Positions 1-12,438 of a stretch of DNA of 64,000 nucleotides are shown here, in pieces. The position numbers and the translations under genes were made by a program. Source of the stretch: Polytrichum commune (taxonomy: Eukaryota; Streptophyta; Polytrichopsida; Polytrichales; Polytrichaceae); the NCBI GenBank assembly GCA_950295325.1, contig OX485804.1, positions 22,876,001 through 22,940,000 of the forward strand. Direction: 5' to 3'. The notes beneath the pieces are model-generated. The model did no database searches and was not told where the DNA came from. It was given only the letters and a program-made list of their open reading frames with translations. Each line of letters begins with the position of its first letter. Positions within the stretch are counted from its first letter, which is position 1.

Positions 1-1020
1 ACGGATTGCATCAATTTCGTGAGTGCTGAAATGAGGAAAACCACTTTCTACTGTTAAACAATTGCAAACACAAAGGACTCCAATTCCATGATCAACCGTA
101 TTCAAAACTGGACAGAACACAGACATGTGAATTTCGCACTCGAGTTCGAAGGAGAAAGAGACCAACTTCGAAAGAAGTCGTGACCGACTAGAGCTCAGTA
201 CATGAATCACAGATTCTATGTGACAAAGTTCCCTCTACCTCGACGGTGAAAGTGGCCTCAATCTTCCCTCTATTTTGCAAACTTACACTCGAAGAGGCCG
301 TGAAACCTCTCCACTGACTTTACTTACCATTCCAACTTTCTATGGCCACCAGAAGCTACCAAATAGATGAAAGCTCGGCAGAATGTTTGCAAGAGCGCCA
401 CAAACCTCCTAAAACACCTCACTAAACACATCTCCAAGAAGCGCTGGGGACATATAACGTAACAGTAGAAGATAAACACCCTAAGCCAGGTGGTTCGATC
501 TGTCTACACTCCAGCTTGAAATAGATACAACGTGCATACTTGGAGAAAGTGAGAGAACGACTTACGTGTGCACCCGATCTCCACTTCCAACCTTCCAAGT
601 GTTGCGATTGACGCTCCGGGAGAGAGATGAGAGCGCGTCGAAGTGCAAAAGGGGTACCCCGATCCCAACCGCATTCTGATAAGCAAGGGTTTGTGCAAGT
701 TTGTAGCTTACTAACAAGCGAGCTGAGTGCACGCGGACACATGGACGCCGCCGGCGAAAACCACGTAGAGGCCAGCGGTGTCACCGCCGTTCCTGACGCC
801 GTTCCTGACGCCGTTCCCACGTCCCCCGCACGTTTCTGCCTTCCTTGACGCCGTTGCTTCTTACGTTCCCCATCGCGTCCTCCACCAGTTCCCGACCGCT
901 TAACTCCAACCCCCTCCCAATATAATATCCCCGGCAGTTTTACTACCCTCCGACGGCGTTCCCTTACGCTCCCTGCCGAGTTCCCGGTCATAGAGCAACG
1001 TTCCTGCTGCGTTCCCGACT
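1..1020 (-). other. GC-rich edge, possible 5' end of a gene running off the left end
   Basis: This stretch is GC- and CpG-rich compared with the AT-rich DNA to its right. Read on the minus strand it has a promoter/leader look: an A/T-rich TATATT-like stretch near 920, then CT-rich sequence and a good splice donor (GTAAGT) near 562-567, after which the sequence becomes intron- or UTR-like to position 1. I cannot identify a protein. The long minus-strand open frame (422-991) has an arginine-rich low-complexity translation and resembles no family I know, so I do not call it. It could instead be a GC-rich repeat or a pseudogene leader. Confidence 0.25.
785..819. repeat. 12-bp tandem repeat (CGCCGTTCCTGA)
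   Basis: About three consecutive 12-bp units of CGCCGTTCCTGA are visible. Looser CGTTCC motifs continue to about 1015 (TTACGTTCCCC, GTTCCCGACC, CAACGTTCCTGC). It lies in the CpG-rich edge block and no function can be assigned. Confidence 0.7.
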
Positions 1021-1030
1021 GCTGTCTTAA

Positions 1031-1620
1031 GTATGTTACACTAATTACCCCGATTCAAGTAGAACCGCCTATTCCCAATGAGGACCCCACCTGGAAATCT
1101 ACACGGTGCCATAATTTCAATCGAGTTTGGACTGATTTTGGTAATTGTTTTTCGTGTGTGGTTAAAATAAGGTTCCACGTTTCACAATTTCTAAGGGTTA
1201 GTTTCTATGTAGGTGGCTCGCCCACCAAAATCTAGTGAAAATGTAAGTGGAAACTAACCCTGAGCCTCCAACTTTGGTTATGATATCACCAAGGACTTGA
1301 TAGTGCCATGACACGTGTCCTTGGTTCTGAGTACTGAAGTGAGGAGGAATTCGTCTCAAAATGAGCGGTTATGGCATATTCTAGACGTTGGTAAATGTGT
1401 TTGGACCAACTTTTGGCTTCAAAATTAAATTAAAAACATTAAAAACATTAAAAATTAAGGAATAAATTTACCAACAAAATTACAACCCTCTTGATTTCTA
1501 TCTTCCTACATGGGAGTAATTTGCAGCACCTAATAGTTCTCCAAGTTTGGTGCAAAATCTCTTAGATGATCGGTTATGGGAACCTCTACTACGGTGCATG
1601 TTACTATTCCAAGTTACGTA
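1031..1620 (+). repeat. Dispersed repeat family A, copy 1
   Basis: The block starting near TGAGGACCCCA and ending near GGTTATGGGAACCTCTACT is recognisably repeated at 18330-18680 and, for its left half, at 30545-30830. Shared landmarks are 'GAGGACCCCA', 'GACCAACTTTT', 'CTTCCTACATGGGA' and 'GATCGGTTATGGG'. No coding capacity is visible. A small hairpin MITE is inserted at 1195-1260. The superfamily of the host repeat is unknown. Confidence 0.7.
1195..1260. mobile_element. Short PIF/Harbinger-like hairpin MITE, copy 1
   Basis: The segment begins GGGTTAGTTTC and ends GAAACTAACCC, giving terminal inverted repeats of 11 bp or more in 66 bp. It is preceded by TAA and followed by TGA, so a decayed 3-bp target duplication is plausible. 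A better preserved 122-bp relative lies at 30679-30800 inside another copy of the same host repeat. Confidence 0.6.
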
Positions 1621-2263
1621 GTGTTCTATGTAACTATTTAATGAAAATGTAATATTCTACCATGCAAAGTCATTTATGTTCTACAATGTCCAAACAACCT
1701 ATTGAACTTTCATTAGTAAAAACTTAACTCCTAAGTAAGACGTTATTGCACTACATAACTCCAAATAGTAACACGCACCGGTTAGGATAATCCATGTAGT
1801 GACTTGTGTTCTCTATTGCAACCAAATGCCTTCAACATGTGAGTACACTAAATACTCATGTTATTGTGCATGGAAACAATTTACGCGGACCACTATTGTC
1901 ATCCTCTAGTTTCAAGGCATAAATAATGTGGATCCATGATCTCAGGTCTTTCCCACGGTCTTCCTTGAGACTTCCGACCACCACTTTACATAGAATTCAA
2001 GCAATCAACTTACATTTACAAACCACGTAAAACAAAACTCTTCACCCACATAGTTTCTTGCAACCAAAAAAAAAACAATCAATGTGGTCCACACTAAATC
2101 TAAACTAGAGATTAGTTGTCGGCTGGAAATTAACCGCACCCACATTGGTGGTTCTTATTATGAGAATTAGCGTGGGTTATAGAGAAAGTATCGTGAACTA
2201 TGTCGGTGTAGTAAGCAACAAGTTCGTTTTGTTCAAGGTACGAAGTGCACGGACACGGTGATG
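1621..2263. other. Gene-free AT-rich stretch
   Basis: I see no gene. A short inverted relative of repeat family F (the 'GTTTGGACATTATAGAACATT' theme) lies at about 1670-1770, containing TGTCCAAACAA and CTCCAAATAGTAA. Confidence 0.4.
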
Positions 2264-2490
2264 GTTGTGGCTCAAGTTATGTTTGGGAATGAATGGACCG
2301 TTTCACTCAAGATTTGTCAAAGCATGCCACCTATGATATATATTATGTGTGAGGTTATGTTTGAGATGGTAAGTTGTGGCTCAAGTTATCCTTGGAATGG
2401 ACCGTTTCACTCAAGATATTTTCAAGGAGTCTACGCTTGCATTTGAGTTGGTTGTGGCTCAAGTTACCTTTGGAGTGCACCGGCTTCACT
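2264..2490 (+). repeat. Three degenerate tandem units
   Basis: The motif GTTGTGGCTCAAGTTA recurs at 2264, 2373 and 2451. It is followed each time by a variant of TTTGGAATG...CACCG/GACCG...TTCACTCAA. The spacing is uneven (109 and 78 bp), so the units have diverged by insertion or deletion. No coding function is seen. Confidence 0.7.
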
Positions 2491-2805
2491 CAATATACGG
2501 ATCCAAGGAACCACTTAATCCTTACATGCAAGTAGTTTGTTTTGTTGTTTTTTTTTTGTGTTGGAAGAGTTTTTGAAACGATCTTTACCTGCTTTGTCCC
2601 CAATCGTGTATTCATTGATCTTTTGATCGTCTTTGTGTTTTGTTTGATTTGTTTGGAAAAATACGACCTTTTTGATAATTTTCCAATAAATATGTTTACA
2701 AGGAAAATGGAAGGCAAACAAAATGCACTCGACAAGTGTGTGGGAGCTATGCTATATGGAGGAAAGTAAAGTTCCTCGTGTTCTTCTTTTTTTTCTTTTT
2801 TCATG

Positions 2806-3190
2806 TTCTTCAGCTTCTACGGATTATATTTGCACATTGAAACTTGTGTTAATATCAGCAAATCCACGATGAAGCATCCACGAAAATTGAAGTCAAAATC
2901 AAACATCTCCTGATTTAAAGCTACAGTTATCAGAAGTGCATGTTTGTTGATTCCTTGATAGAATACATAGGTACACCCATACCGAACATGAGAGCAATTA
3001 ATAAAAGCCAAAAAGACAATTGACTAACCCAACTCTTTTAAACATGTGCTTTTGTGGCGTTTGTTCTTTGATCCCCACCGAACCACTCGCCGATCAAATT
3101 GTATATAGATGTTCGATGAAGAGAAATGACCGAATAACACCCACCCACATACCTTATCGTCTTTGCATCTGAACCGAGCCAATCGGAGGG
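2806..3190 (+). repeat. Dispersed repeat family C, copy 1
   Basis: It shares ordered landmarks (CTTCTACGGATTATATTTGC, 'GCAAATCCACGATGAAGCAT', 'TTTGTTCTTTGATCC', 'CACCCACATACCTTA') with 61270-61640 in the same orientation, and with 6310-6700 and 11130-11490 in the opposite orientation. There is no open frame of note. The element class is unknown. Confidence 0.7.
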
Positions 3191-3651
3191 GCTCTTGTGG
3201 TGGGTTTGCTTTTGTGCCACTTGGGGCCCAACAAAGGAAGAAGGGGGGGGTGGGGGTCCCAACCAACAAGAGACGAAGATTTGGTCCAACCGACCAACTG
3301 GCGTAGTAGCAGGCTCACACGAGACCCCCTATGAGCCACATAGGATTCACGATGTCTCCACCAATCTAAGATCGACACGTGGCAGATTTTCCACATGCTC
3401 TCAGAATAGAGACTCAAGCCGTGTTTAACAAGTAGCGTGTCCTTTTCCTCACATGATTTGTGTTTAGGGGAGTATACTATTATTGAATAGGTACTTACCG
3501 AATTGAAGTCGGTGGCTCAGGGAAGTGGGATTTTCTTCTTTGGTTGGACCGACCATTTAAGGGCTCTTTTCACACTTGGGGCCGGGAGCTTGTAACTTTT
3601 GGGGGAGTTTTCTTTATGGGGAACCGGTAATTGGATTGCCATGTAACATCA
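3191..3651. other. Gene-free stretch, locally G-rich
   Basis: This contains a run of 8 G followed by TGGGGG at about 3244-3257. Otherwise it is unique-looking sequence in this window, and I see no gene. Confidence 0.4.
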
Positions 3652-3763
3652 CTCGACACTAGGGTGTCGGTTTAGGGGTTTAGGGTTTAGGGTTTAGGGG
3701 GTAATTTCAAACCCTAAACCCTAAACCCTAAACCCCAAAACCCCCTCGACACTAGGGTGTCGG
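3652..3763. repeat. Inverted interstitial telomeric motif
   Basis: Three TTTAGGG units (about 3671-3699) are followed, after GGTAATTTCAA, by three to four CCCTAAA units (about 3710-3737). Together they form a telomere-type inverted repeat. Both sides are bounded by the same 19-bp palindrome-bearing sequence CTCGACACTAGGGTGTCGG (3652-3670 and 3745-3763). The motif is the standard plant telomere unit. Confidence 0.85.
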
Positions 3764-4205
3764 TTCCATGGTGCTAAATTTGTGGGTAATTTCATGGGAA
3801 TTATGTCCCACTTACATACATTGTTGGGTCACTCTTGTAAAATGAATAATACTCAGTTTCGGTGTTGTTCATCTCACTGAGGCGACCTGATCACATGCGG
3901 GGTGGACACATGGTCCGGTAACTAGAGCGCAACCTTGTTTTGATTATTTGAAGTGACCAGCAATCAAAGACAAATGACTGATTGTTGGTTCCATGGTGCT
4001 AAATTTGTGGGTAATTTCATGAGAATTATGTCCCACTTACGTATATTGTAGGGTTACTCTTACAAAATGAATAATACTTAGCTTTGGTGTTGTTCATCTC
4101 ACGGAGGCGACCTGACATGCGGGGTGGACACAGGGTCCGGTAACTAGAGCGCAACCTTGTTTTGATTATTTGAAGTGACCAGCAATCAAGCACAGATGAC
4201 CGCAT
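3762..4205 (+). repeat. 225-bp tandem duplication
   Basis: Two adjacent units start with GGTTCCATGGTGCTAAATTT at 3762 and 3987. They share nearly all of their length, including GGCGACCTGA, CATGCGGGGTGGACACA and AACTAGAGCGCAACCTTG. No coding sequence is recognised. The left unit abuts the telomeric-motif block. Confidence 0.9.
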
Positions 4206-6309
4206 GCCGATCATTGTCAAGTGTTTGTGATTCCTCCTCTGTCCAATAAGCCAACTTGCGATGAAAAGCATGTAACTTTGACATAATACTTTTACAAGGA
4301 TTCAGGGAGCCTGACTAGGCCTCGTCATGTAGCGAAGGGAACATGAAACTAGACCCGAGTGATGCTACGGACCACGGGTTTGCATTCCACATAAATGATT
4401 GAATTATTGAAAGCTCGTGTGTTGGTGACAATGAGTGACTATAAATGAAGATAAGTCGAGATCGAGGGCACTTTATGTTGGTGATTGAAGGCCCGTGATC
4501 ATTGAATAACGAAATATCTCATTGGTGGAGAAGGCCGAGACCATTTCATTTCACTTTACACTACACTATATTGTATTGTAGTTAGTCTCACTTACTATTA
4601 ATAATGAAGCAATGGTATAACTATTTATTGTATTTCTCATTTTTTTGTCAACAATGGTCGAATTGGTTGTTTGGACATTATAGAACATTTGCATTGTTTC
4701 TTGGCAGAAAATCACAATAATTTAAAAATATATACAACATTGTGTAACTCCAAATAGTAAGTGGCAAAAAAGACAATAGTTAGTGTGGAGATCATGGCAT
4801 TTTAAACTCTCTTTACCCTTGATTAATTAGTTGTGCTTTGTGGTAAGAGATATAGGGGCGGTCTCTCAATCGGGCCAAAGTTTGGCAACCAACCAAAATC
4901 AACCACATATGGTGTTAGTCACTCGCTCTTCGAGTGGAGACTGGTTTCAAGTAGCTTTTGATGTGAATTGGTCTCTATAATAAGCCAAATCATGGTCTTG
5001 ATCACACAACCAATCATAATTGGCCACACGTGCAATATAATGTTAGGGTAGAACGCTTTTGCAATCAGTCGTTTGTTACAACTTCATGTGTTGAAAGCCC
5101 ACGTGCACATGATGGTGATCAAATAGCATTTACTTGAGAACCCACTCACATATGTCTCTACATTACATTTAAAAACCCGTGATGACACAATATTCAATCT
5201 CAATTTTGCATTGTACGGCCTTCATAAGAGTTTCATGGGTCCTCACAATTTCATGGTCATTAGCCTAGGCCATATTGTAAAGTGCCAAGGTAACAAAAAT
5301 AAACAATAAGGTGGCAATTTTCCAACAATGAGTTTCCGAGGTAGTTGTCTTTATACTCCATAGTACAAATCATGCTTTCAAAAAGTTGATGTCACTTAAA
5401 ATGGACAACAAAGTCACACCATTAATCTTCTCGTATGGAGGTTATGGGTTACTATTATGCCACTCTAAAAAGCATAGAGATCATGTATTTAAGTACTTTA
5501 ACTATTTTCAATCATACATTTCAATGTATTTTTGTACACCCCTTTGAGACTATAATTGGTATATATTGGGAATATTCATCAAATACACAAAATGTCTTAT
5601 GAATTGTGCATTATTTTGTAACCCATTTGAGAATAGTCCATTATCGCACATGGTTCATATCTCTACAAGGGAAATATCCCCCCCCCCCCTTGGCGGAAGC
5701 ATGTGCATTAGTATTAGCTAATGTGACTTTGAATTGCACACATAAGATTTTATCACTACTTATTGTTGCCTATTGAGGTGGTCAAGAGAGGTGGTCAAAT
5801 TTATTAAGACATGAACCCAACCATATATACCTTGCAAGAGTTGTAGATAGTACGTGCATACCTCATGTGGACGGTGGTTACTTTACTTATCGGGACACAT
5901 GTGTGAGTGGTAGATGAAAATATTTGTAGTTAAGAATAAACACCAAGAACATGTGTTACAAGGAGATTGAACTACGTTTGACTTAAAATATAAACAACAC
6001 TCTAGGTTCAGTTGTTAATACATTGAAAAATGCATGTATGATCACTTAACAAGAAATATAATTTTCACTTCAAATGACCTTCTATAACTTTTGCATCTCA
6101 ACTCTTATTCTGAAACTTGAAATGATGGGGATTTGGTTCATTTGCAAGTGCCAACTATATATGAAAGTTCTTGATCCACGGTGAACATTATATGTGAAGT
6201 TGGAAGGGCCCACAATAAGACCGCATACCATACATGTTAGAGTGACCATAATTATCAGCTTCCTAATGTTCTCTTCATTTTACTTGGCCTTATTGTGAAT
6301 TTACTTCCA
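4206..6309. other. Gene-free AT-rich stretch with a repeat F copy
   Basis: At about 4560-4720 lies a copy of a repeat (family F) also found at 11790-11900 and 13330-13460. Landmarks are 'TCACTTACTATT', 'CAATGGTATAACTA' and GGTTGTTTGGACATTATAGA. A run of 12 C occupies 5678-5689. I see no gene. Confidence 0.5.
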
Positions 6310-6700
6310 ACATTTTAGCGCGTATAAGATAGATGGGTCTTAAAGTGACTTGTTTTCTTAATTGGACTTTTATATTTGATTGATATGTGGTTTGGTGAGG
6401 ATCAAAAACCAAGCAACATAAAGACACATGTTCGAGAGAGATTGGACTTCTTCAAATACGAATAACTACTATGCACTCCATAATGAGCACAAATGGGAGG
6501 AAATGTGTATCCAATTAAGAAATCAACAAACATGCACTTCCAATGATCATAACTGAATCAAGGGAAGTCCGATTTTCAATCTGATTTTTGCATATGGCAC
6601 ATTGTAGATTTGCTAACGCAACACGAGTTATGTTGTGTGAATGTAGTTGGTAGAAGTTGGAGAACATGAAAAATGAACCAAATAACATCAAATATACATT
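6310..6700 (-). repeat. Dispersed repeat family C, copy 2 (inverted)
   Basis: Its reverse complement follows the 61270-61640 copy through CTCCAACTTCTACC, 'TTAGCAAATCTAC', 'CAGATTGAAAATCGGAC' and 'TCCTCACCAAACCACA'. It is non-coding. Confidence 0.7.
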
Positions 6701-8270
6701 AGATCCTTGAGAACCATGAGGGAATATGGCACCCACAACTTTTGAGTCGTATGGCCATTATGTAATGGCCCTACTACTCATAAACTTTTAAGTTCGCACA
6801 TCAAGTGTGAGTGCCAAAGCATGGGTACTTGGCAGTCAATGGTAGGGAGTTGTGCCATTTATTGGCCCATACTTCAAACTTATGGATAATAAGATGTTGT
6901 GGTGCATGGGGAAGCCAACCAATTGGATTTTGCCAAGTGGCGCTAACTCGAGTTCGTTATTCAATATTGAAGATAAGTTAGGTACTATGTATGTTATGTC
7001 ACCTTCCGACACTTTGGCCTCAAAACCGGAGTAGCCAATTGGAGCCGATTTGGAGAAGGTGGTCAATTGACATAATACTTTGGATTAAGTTTGAGTACGT
7101 CTTCTAAGCATCTCTAAGTTAAAGTGGCCCGAGAGGGTGGAACATTTGGTTGCTTGTCACGTGTTTGTTTGTATATGTTGAGGCTTCTAATTATCATGTG
7201 CCTTGTTAGCAACATCGTCAAATAACATGTACGGGTTCAAGAGTGCCCCGGTTTTTACTTGACATTGGGACCTTGAGTAGCTCAATAACTTGCATGAAAG
7301 TAAAGTTATATATGTTTTAAAATCTTCAAACTTTGTTTTATTCGTGTTCATCCTATCTTCGGAAACCTTTGAACGCATGTGCGTAATTACTAGTTGGATA
7401 TTGATAGGCTATAGTGCCAATTAACTAGGAACTATATCCTATTGTTTATGAAGTTACTAGGAAGTCTTACCTTGGTGAAAATATTCTCAATAGCTAGAGA
7501 AATGTTACATATACCAAAGAATGGGGCATAATGTGCTACTTTAAACTTCCAAGGTATGAGACATTCTCAAACCCACACATTTCTTGTTGGATACCAATAT
7601 TTATTGAAATCCCTAAGCATGGTTACTCTTGCAAAACAATGTTTTCAAATGTACAACTTATATATAGAATGCCTATCATTCCCATTGAGATTATTGCAAG
7701 GAAATGATCACTTATGATAGCAAAATTCCATGATTGTTACAAAGTCTATGATGTATAGAGAGTCGAAAGAGTTTAAAGGAAATGCCCAACCACTCGCCCT
7801 TGCATTGAGTTTGAAGAAATGATTGAAGGACTTGGCCGATGAAAAGAAGAAGTTCATCTTTCTCTCTTGCTCGGATTACAATGAGGTGGAGTATCTTATG
7901 TGTAAACTTTGAACAAGGACCAAAAATCACTTGTAAACAAACTAGAGTATTGTTTTTTTCTTTACCATGTTGTCAAGTTTTCATTTCTAATGATATATTG
8001 AGTTATAGTGCGACGGATAACAATTTGAGTCATGTTTTCTATTCACCTCATTTCTTGTTGGTTGTACGACAACTTATTTACAACTATTCCACAAGGTTTG
8101 TTCACATCTACATGGCACTACACCATTTATGGTAATTAGCGTCACGTACACTATATGCAAAGGGCCTAAACTAGACATCTAGAGGTCTCAAAGTGTCATG
8201 TGTGCTACTTGCCAATCTCATATTATTTGTCAGCATAAGTAAATATTTAAAGTGATATTTTTATTTTACA
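6701..8270. other. Gene-free AT-rich stretch
   Basis: Short open frames occur (for example 7839-8135, +) but show no recognisable domain, no splice context and ordinary composition. I see no supported feature. Confidence 0.4.
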
Positions 8271-8309
8271 TTATGATATTTAACCTAGCACATTGGGATA
8301 CTTGAGATA

Positions 8310-8570
8310 ATAGTTATGGGTTTTAGTATGCAAGGGAAAGATATTACCGAGCATACTAATGGCAAGTGTTATTTGTGTACATAGGCATACACCTCACAAC
8401 ACCATTGAACATGCTCATGCCAACATATTAATAAATGCACTTGCATGTCAAGTGTCATGAAGTGACACTAAAGGATGAAGTTGTTGATCGTTAGTGTAAC
8501 CTAATGCATGCCTCAAAACAAGGTAAGTGAAACTATTCCACATGTGACACTAAAAACCAGAAATGGTGTA
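8310..8570 (+). repeat. Dispersed repeat family G, copy 1
   Basis: Landmarks are 'GAGCATACTAATGGCAAGTG', 'CCTCACAACACCATTGAACA', 'GCCTCAAAACAAGGTAAGTG' and CATGTGACACTAAA. The same order is found at 49311-49575, where the repeat interrupts a tandem copy of the PSBX 3' end. It is non-coding, and its class is unknown. Confidence 0.75.
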
Positions 8571-8622
8571 GTTTTTGTGTTTCTTTCTTTGTGTTTCCAA
8601 CATAACTTCAAAAATCTAGTAA

Positions 8623-8625
<3 letters not shown>

Positions 8626-8677
<52 letters not shown>
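8626..8677 (+). repeat. (GT)26 microsatellite
   Basis: This is an uninterrupted dinucleotide run of about 52 bp. Confidence 0.98.
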
Positions 8678-8679
<2 letters not shown>

Positions 8680-8989
8680 CTTTGTAATACATACTTTTTG
8701 TTGATTTCATACATGGAGCTTGAAACATTGGGTGATTGTTGTGCCGATGAACTAAGGTTGCTACAAAGCCACGAGCAAACATGATTTATTTTCCCTCAAA
8801 TGTAATGGCTAGTTTGATTTGTAGCAAGATGCTTGCCATGCCATGCTTCACATGGGGAGAAAATCCAACCCAACACTTAGAAATGAGAGGAAATTAGCTC
8901 CTCACAAACGATGCACATGTGTATTAAACAAGAGAGAATTGAAAGCAACTTTGCAATTGTATGGCCAAGTCAAAGGTGCCTAAACTCTA

Positions 8990-9480
8990 TCATCTTCCTC
9001 CCTTCCTCCATCCCATGGGTTAGGACCAATGTTGGCCCGGTAAAAATAGGTGAATGGATGGTACCAATAATCAACATCAATAATTGTACCAAAGAACCTA
9101 CCCATGGGTATCAATTGAAATCGTCATCCCAATCAAATCTTCATATTCTGACAAGTAATTATATCAAGGCAAAGAGAATCTTTGCATACCTGAGTTCATG
9201 TTTGGGTCAAACACCATTCTAAATTGTATTGATATTGCAACAATTTTACCTAAATACGAAGGCTCTTGCATGGTACATAGACCCAACTAGTATAAAAAAC
9301 TAGAAAAATCAGAAATAAAATAGAAATCGAGAACTCTTACTCTACTTGTACAAAACTTTAGTTAAACCCTCGTTATAGATACTTGAACAATGTTAAAAAG
9401 AGAGACAAAACCATACCAACATTGGCTAAGACCTTCTAAACTCCCACACGAAACTAAGCTTTGGCACTTAAGGTGTCACA
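8990..9480 (+). repeat. Dispersed repeat family E, copy 1
   Basis: It shares 'ACCAATGTTGG', 'AGGTGAATG', 'ATCAAAGAACCTACC' and TCTTGCATGGTACATAGACC, in that order, with 23145-23560 and 36225-36620. It is non-coding. Confidence 0.7.
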
Positions 9481-11129
9481 CCACATGTACGTGTGTGTGA
9501 GTGAGATTTGATTGACATTCGGTCAAAAACTCCCAATCTATGTTTGCCAAACAACATCACATTCTTCGTTCAAGATTATTGGGTCATGGTTGGTGCATTT
9601 GGCAACCAACAACTTTCAACATAGTTTACATACCTTGGAATGGGAATTTTGTGTATTCAAGAACCTAGATTGGCGGCGTTGATTTCGGGTGTCGCAAACT
9701 TCGAGCCCAAAAAAAAAATCATTGAATTTGATACGATCGCATGGATCTCATCAACTTGCAATGGGCACAATGAGATCCGACTTCCCACACTCCGTGTGAG
9801 ACGAAGAAGGTGGAGCGAAACCGGCAAAATAAGTACTAGGTTAGGTTAGAGCTTGGAATTCTTGGGTATTGGGATTGACCGACCATGCAACCGTGCTTGC
9901 TAAAGTATCTACACTAAATATTGTATGTAGTGTCACCAACTCTAGTTGTCTTGCTCAATACCAATTGTAAACCGCCCGTGTAGTGTGTCACCAACACTAA
10001 ATGTAAACCTAACATTATTCGTCATTCTTTGTACATTCTTTGTTGTAGTGTTAAAACCATGTGGTCGGGGAATGGAGTTCTAGATGTATCTAGGGTTCTG
10101 TTTGATAGCCATGTTCACCTTATACACACACACACACACACACACACAATGTTGCAATTATTGCCACTTATTAAGTGATTTTTCATCTAAATTTCAATCA
10201 TTCGTGATAATATTTCATTACAAGAATGTTAGGATTCTGAAATAAACTAAAAACGGACGAACTAAAAGTAAGTTGGGATGACGATATTTGTAAACTTACT
10301 CATAAGATGTGTCAATACCGCAAATCCGTAGTTAATATTGTGGGTATTTCACTACCAATGTATGAGTCATTATGCGTTGATGAAAGAACGATGCAAATCC
10401 ACCACTATGGTAGATTTGTGAGTGTCATGGACAATAACATGGGACAAGTTTCTAGTGATGCAGGACAATTGCCCATGGCTCATATGTTTTGTAGTGTTTT
10501 TCCAACATCATTTTGGCCACTGGATCGGCTCATGGAATTGTCCCCTTTTGTAAGAAATTGGAGATCGCAAAGATTGTCAAGTTGTGCTTGTTTTAGATTT
10601 GGAATGGAGATGTAAAAGTCGATAAGAGACCAAAACAAAGATTCTCCTTCCATTTGTGATCACATGAAATGGTGTTCATGTTTTGAACATGTAGTCCAAT
10701 CCCATCACAACACATGTCTTTTTGGTGTTTGTTCTTAACTACAAGCTATTCAATATGCTATGCAAATATAGATGTCTAATCATGAAGAATAACTACATAT
10801 AAGGCCCAAATATCTTGTGTTGTAACTTGCAATTCTTGGCAGCCACAATTGACCGATCATGCAACCATCCGTCATTAAACTAACCATGGTTTAGTTAGTG
10901 AAACACCACAAATATGTAGCACAAGGAATTTGATGGACTTGTAGAACCACGTCTTTGTGAAGTTTTTTTCCAAGATGGGTGTCGTCTCATATACATAAGG
11001 TACTAAGCTTGGACATATATGGACCTATAAATGTAACATTGCATGCGGTATATTAGTTCCATGTGTTCACACTATATTAATCTTCACTACCATGCTTTCC
11101 TTCTACATGGGGGACTTGGCCATGGAAGC
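9481..11129. other. Gene-free stretch with minor repeats
   Basis: It contains a (CA)n tract at 10124-10148. At about 10660-10790 a partial relative of repeat C/62640-62790 is seen ('TTTTGAACATGTAGTCCAATC', ACACATGTCTTTTTGGTG). The open frame 10307-10615 shows no recognisable domain. No gene is supported. Confidence 0.45.
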
Positions 11130-11490
11130 ATAAGGTTTAAGTGGCTTGTTCTCTTAGTCGGACCCCTACATTTTATTGATACGTGGTTTGGTGAGGATTA
11201 AAAAACAAACAATATAAAGACACATGTTTAAAAGAGACTGGGCTACATTTTTTTGAATATGAATAACTACTCTACACTCAACATCGAACACAGTTTGGAG
11301 TACCTATGCATCTAGTAAGAAATCGACTAAACATGCACTTCTGATAACAATAACTGAATTGATGGGAGGTTCTATTTTCCTTCCGATTTATGCACATGTT
11401 TCATCGTAGATGTGCTAATGCAACATGAGTTTTGTTGTGTAAATCTAATTGGTCGGAGTTGGAGAACGTGGAAAACGAACCAAAGAACAT
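11130..11490 (-). repeat. Dispersed repeat family C, copy 3 (inverted)
   Basis: It is collinear with 6310-6700 ('ATGTGGTTTGGTGAGGAT'-like, 'ACATAAAGACACATGTT'-like and GTCGGAGTTGGAGAACGTGG segments). Many differences are CG-to-TG/CA, as expected of methylated repeats. Confidence 0.7.
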
Positions 11491-12412
11491 CCCACGTACT
11501 TTGTGTGGGCGGTTGACAAACCCATGCAAATTGTAGGAGCTAATTAGAAATGAGCATTGTGTGTTTCAACATCAAGTTCATTGGGATAGATGCATAGGAG
11601 ACAAATCAATTTTAATATGAATGGGGGAGCCGGAGAACAAGGAGCACATAATGCCCCACAAATACACTATCCCACCAAATGTCCCCTTAGAAAGGCTTGG
11701 GAAAGTTACATTTTATCTTTCCCACGGAATGACTTTATGTAGACACCTCAAGAACGAAAGTGATGGCTACTATTCTAAATGTTGTTTTAAGTGTCACTTA
11801 CTTTTTGGAATTATGCAATGCTATAACTACTTTATTGTATATCTCATGTTTGCCAACAAAGGTTGAATTGGTTGTTTGGACATTATAGAACATTAACATT
11901 TTTACTTTGTAAAGAAACTAGGTTAAGTGTAAATCTATATAACATCGTGTAACTTGAAATAGAATGTGGCTCTAAATAGAATATTTAGTGTGGTAGATAG
12001 GTACACATATATCTAAGTGTGAATGTATAGATACGAATAAACACCAACTTAGATCATCTATGAGTTTCATGGCAAAAATTGCATAGGATGTTTATCTTGA
12101 CTCTATTAACAAAACCATGATATCAACTCACACATGCCTTAATTTGGATTCGAAAATGCGCTCACGTGGGATCTATGTTGTTTACAAACCCTAAGTATGT
12201 TCAATTAAACCTTATGGTGAGACACCAATGTCCCATAGTACACCGGTTAAATTCTAAAGCCCGTGTCAACATAAAAAATGATCAGTTGAGGGCAATCAAA
12301 GTGGCGTTGAGATTATCTCGGTGTCTTGTACACGCTGAGACTGATGTTCAAAATTGGTTTTTATTTTTAATCACTTACAATCACAAAACCAATCGTTAAG
12401 GAGGCTCCGATA
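11491..12412. other. Gene-free stretch with a repeat F copy
   Basis: Family F is recognisable at about 11790-11900 (GGTTGAATTGGTTGTTTGGA then ATTATAGAACATTAACA). No gene is recognised. Confidence 0.45.
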
Positions 12413-12438
12413 TATTTGGGACACCGGTGTCCCAAATA
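12413..12438. repeat. Perfect 26-bp palindrome
   Basis: The sequence TATTTGGGACACC is followed directly by its exact reverse complement, with no spacer. It lies in otherwise featureless DNA. Confidence 0.95.

Noticed and set aside
422-991. 189-aa open frame on the minus strand
   Set aside because: The translation is arginine-rich low-complexity sequence from a CpG-rich repeat-bearing region, and it is crossed by a plausible splice donor.
8513-8782. 89-aa open frame rich in TH repeats
   Set aside because: It is the translation of the GT microsatellite.
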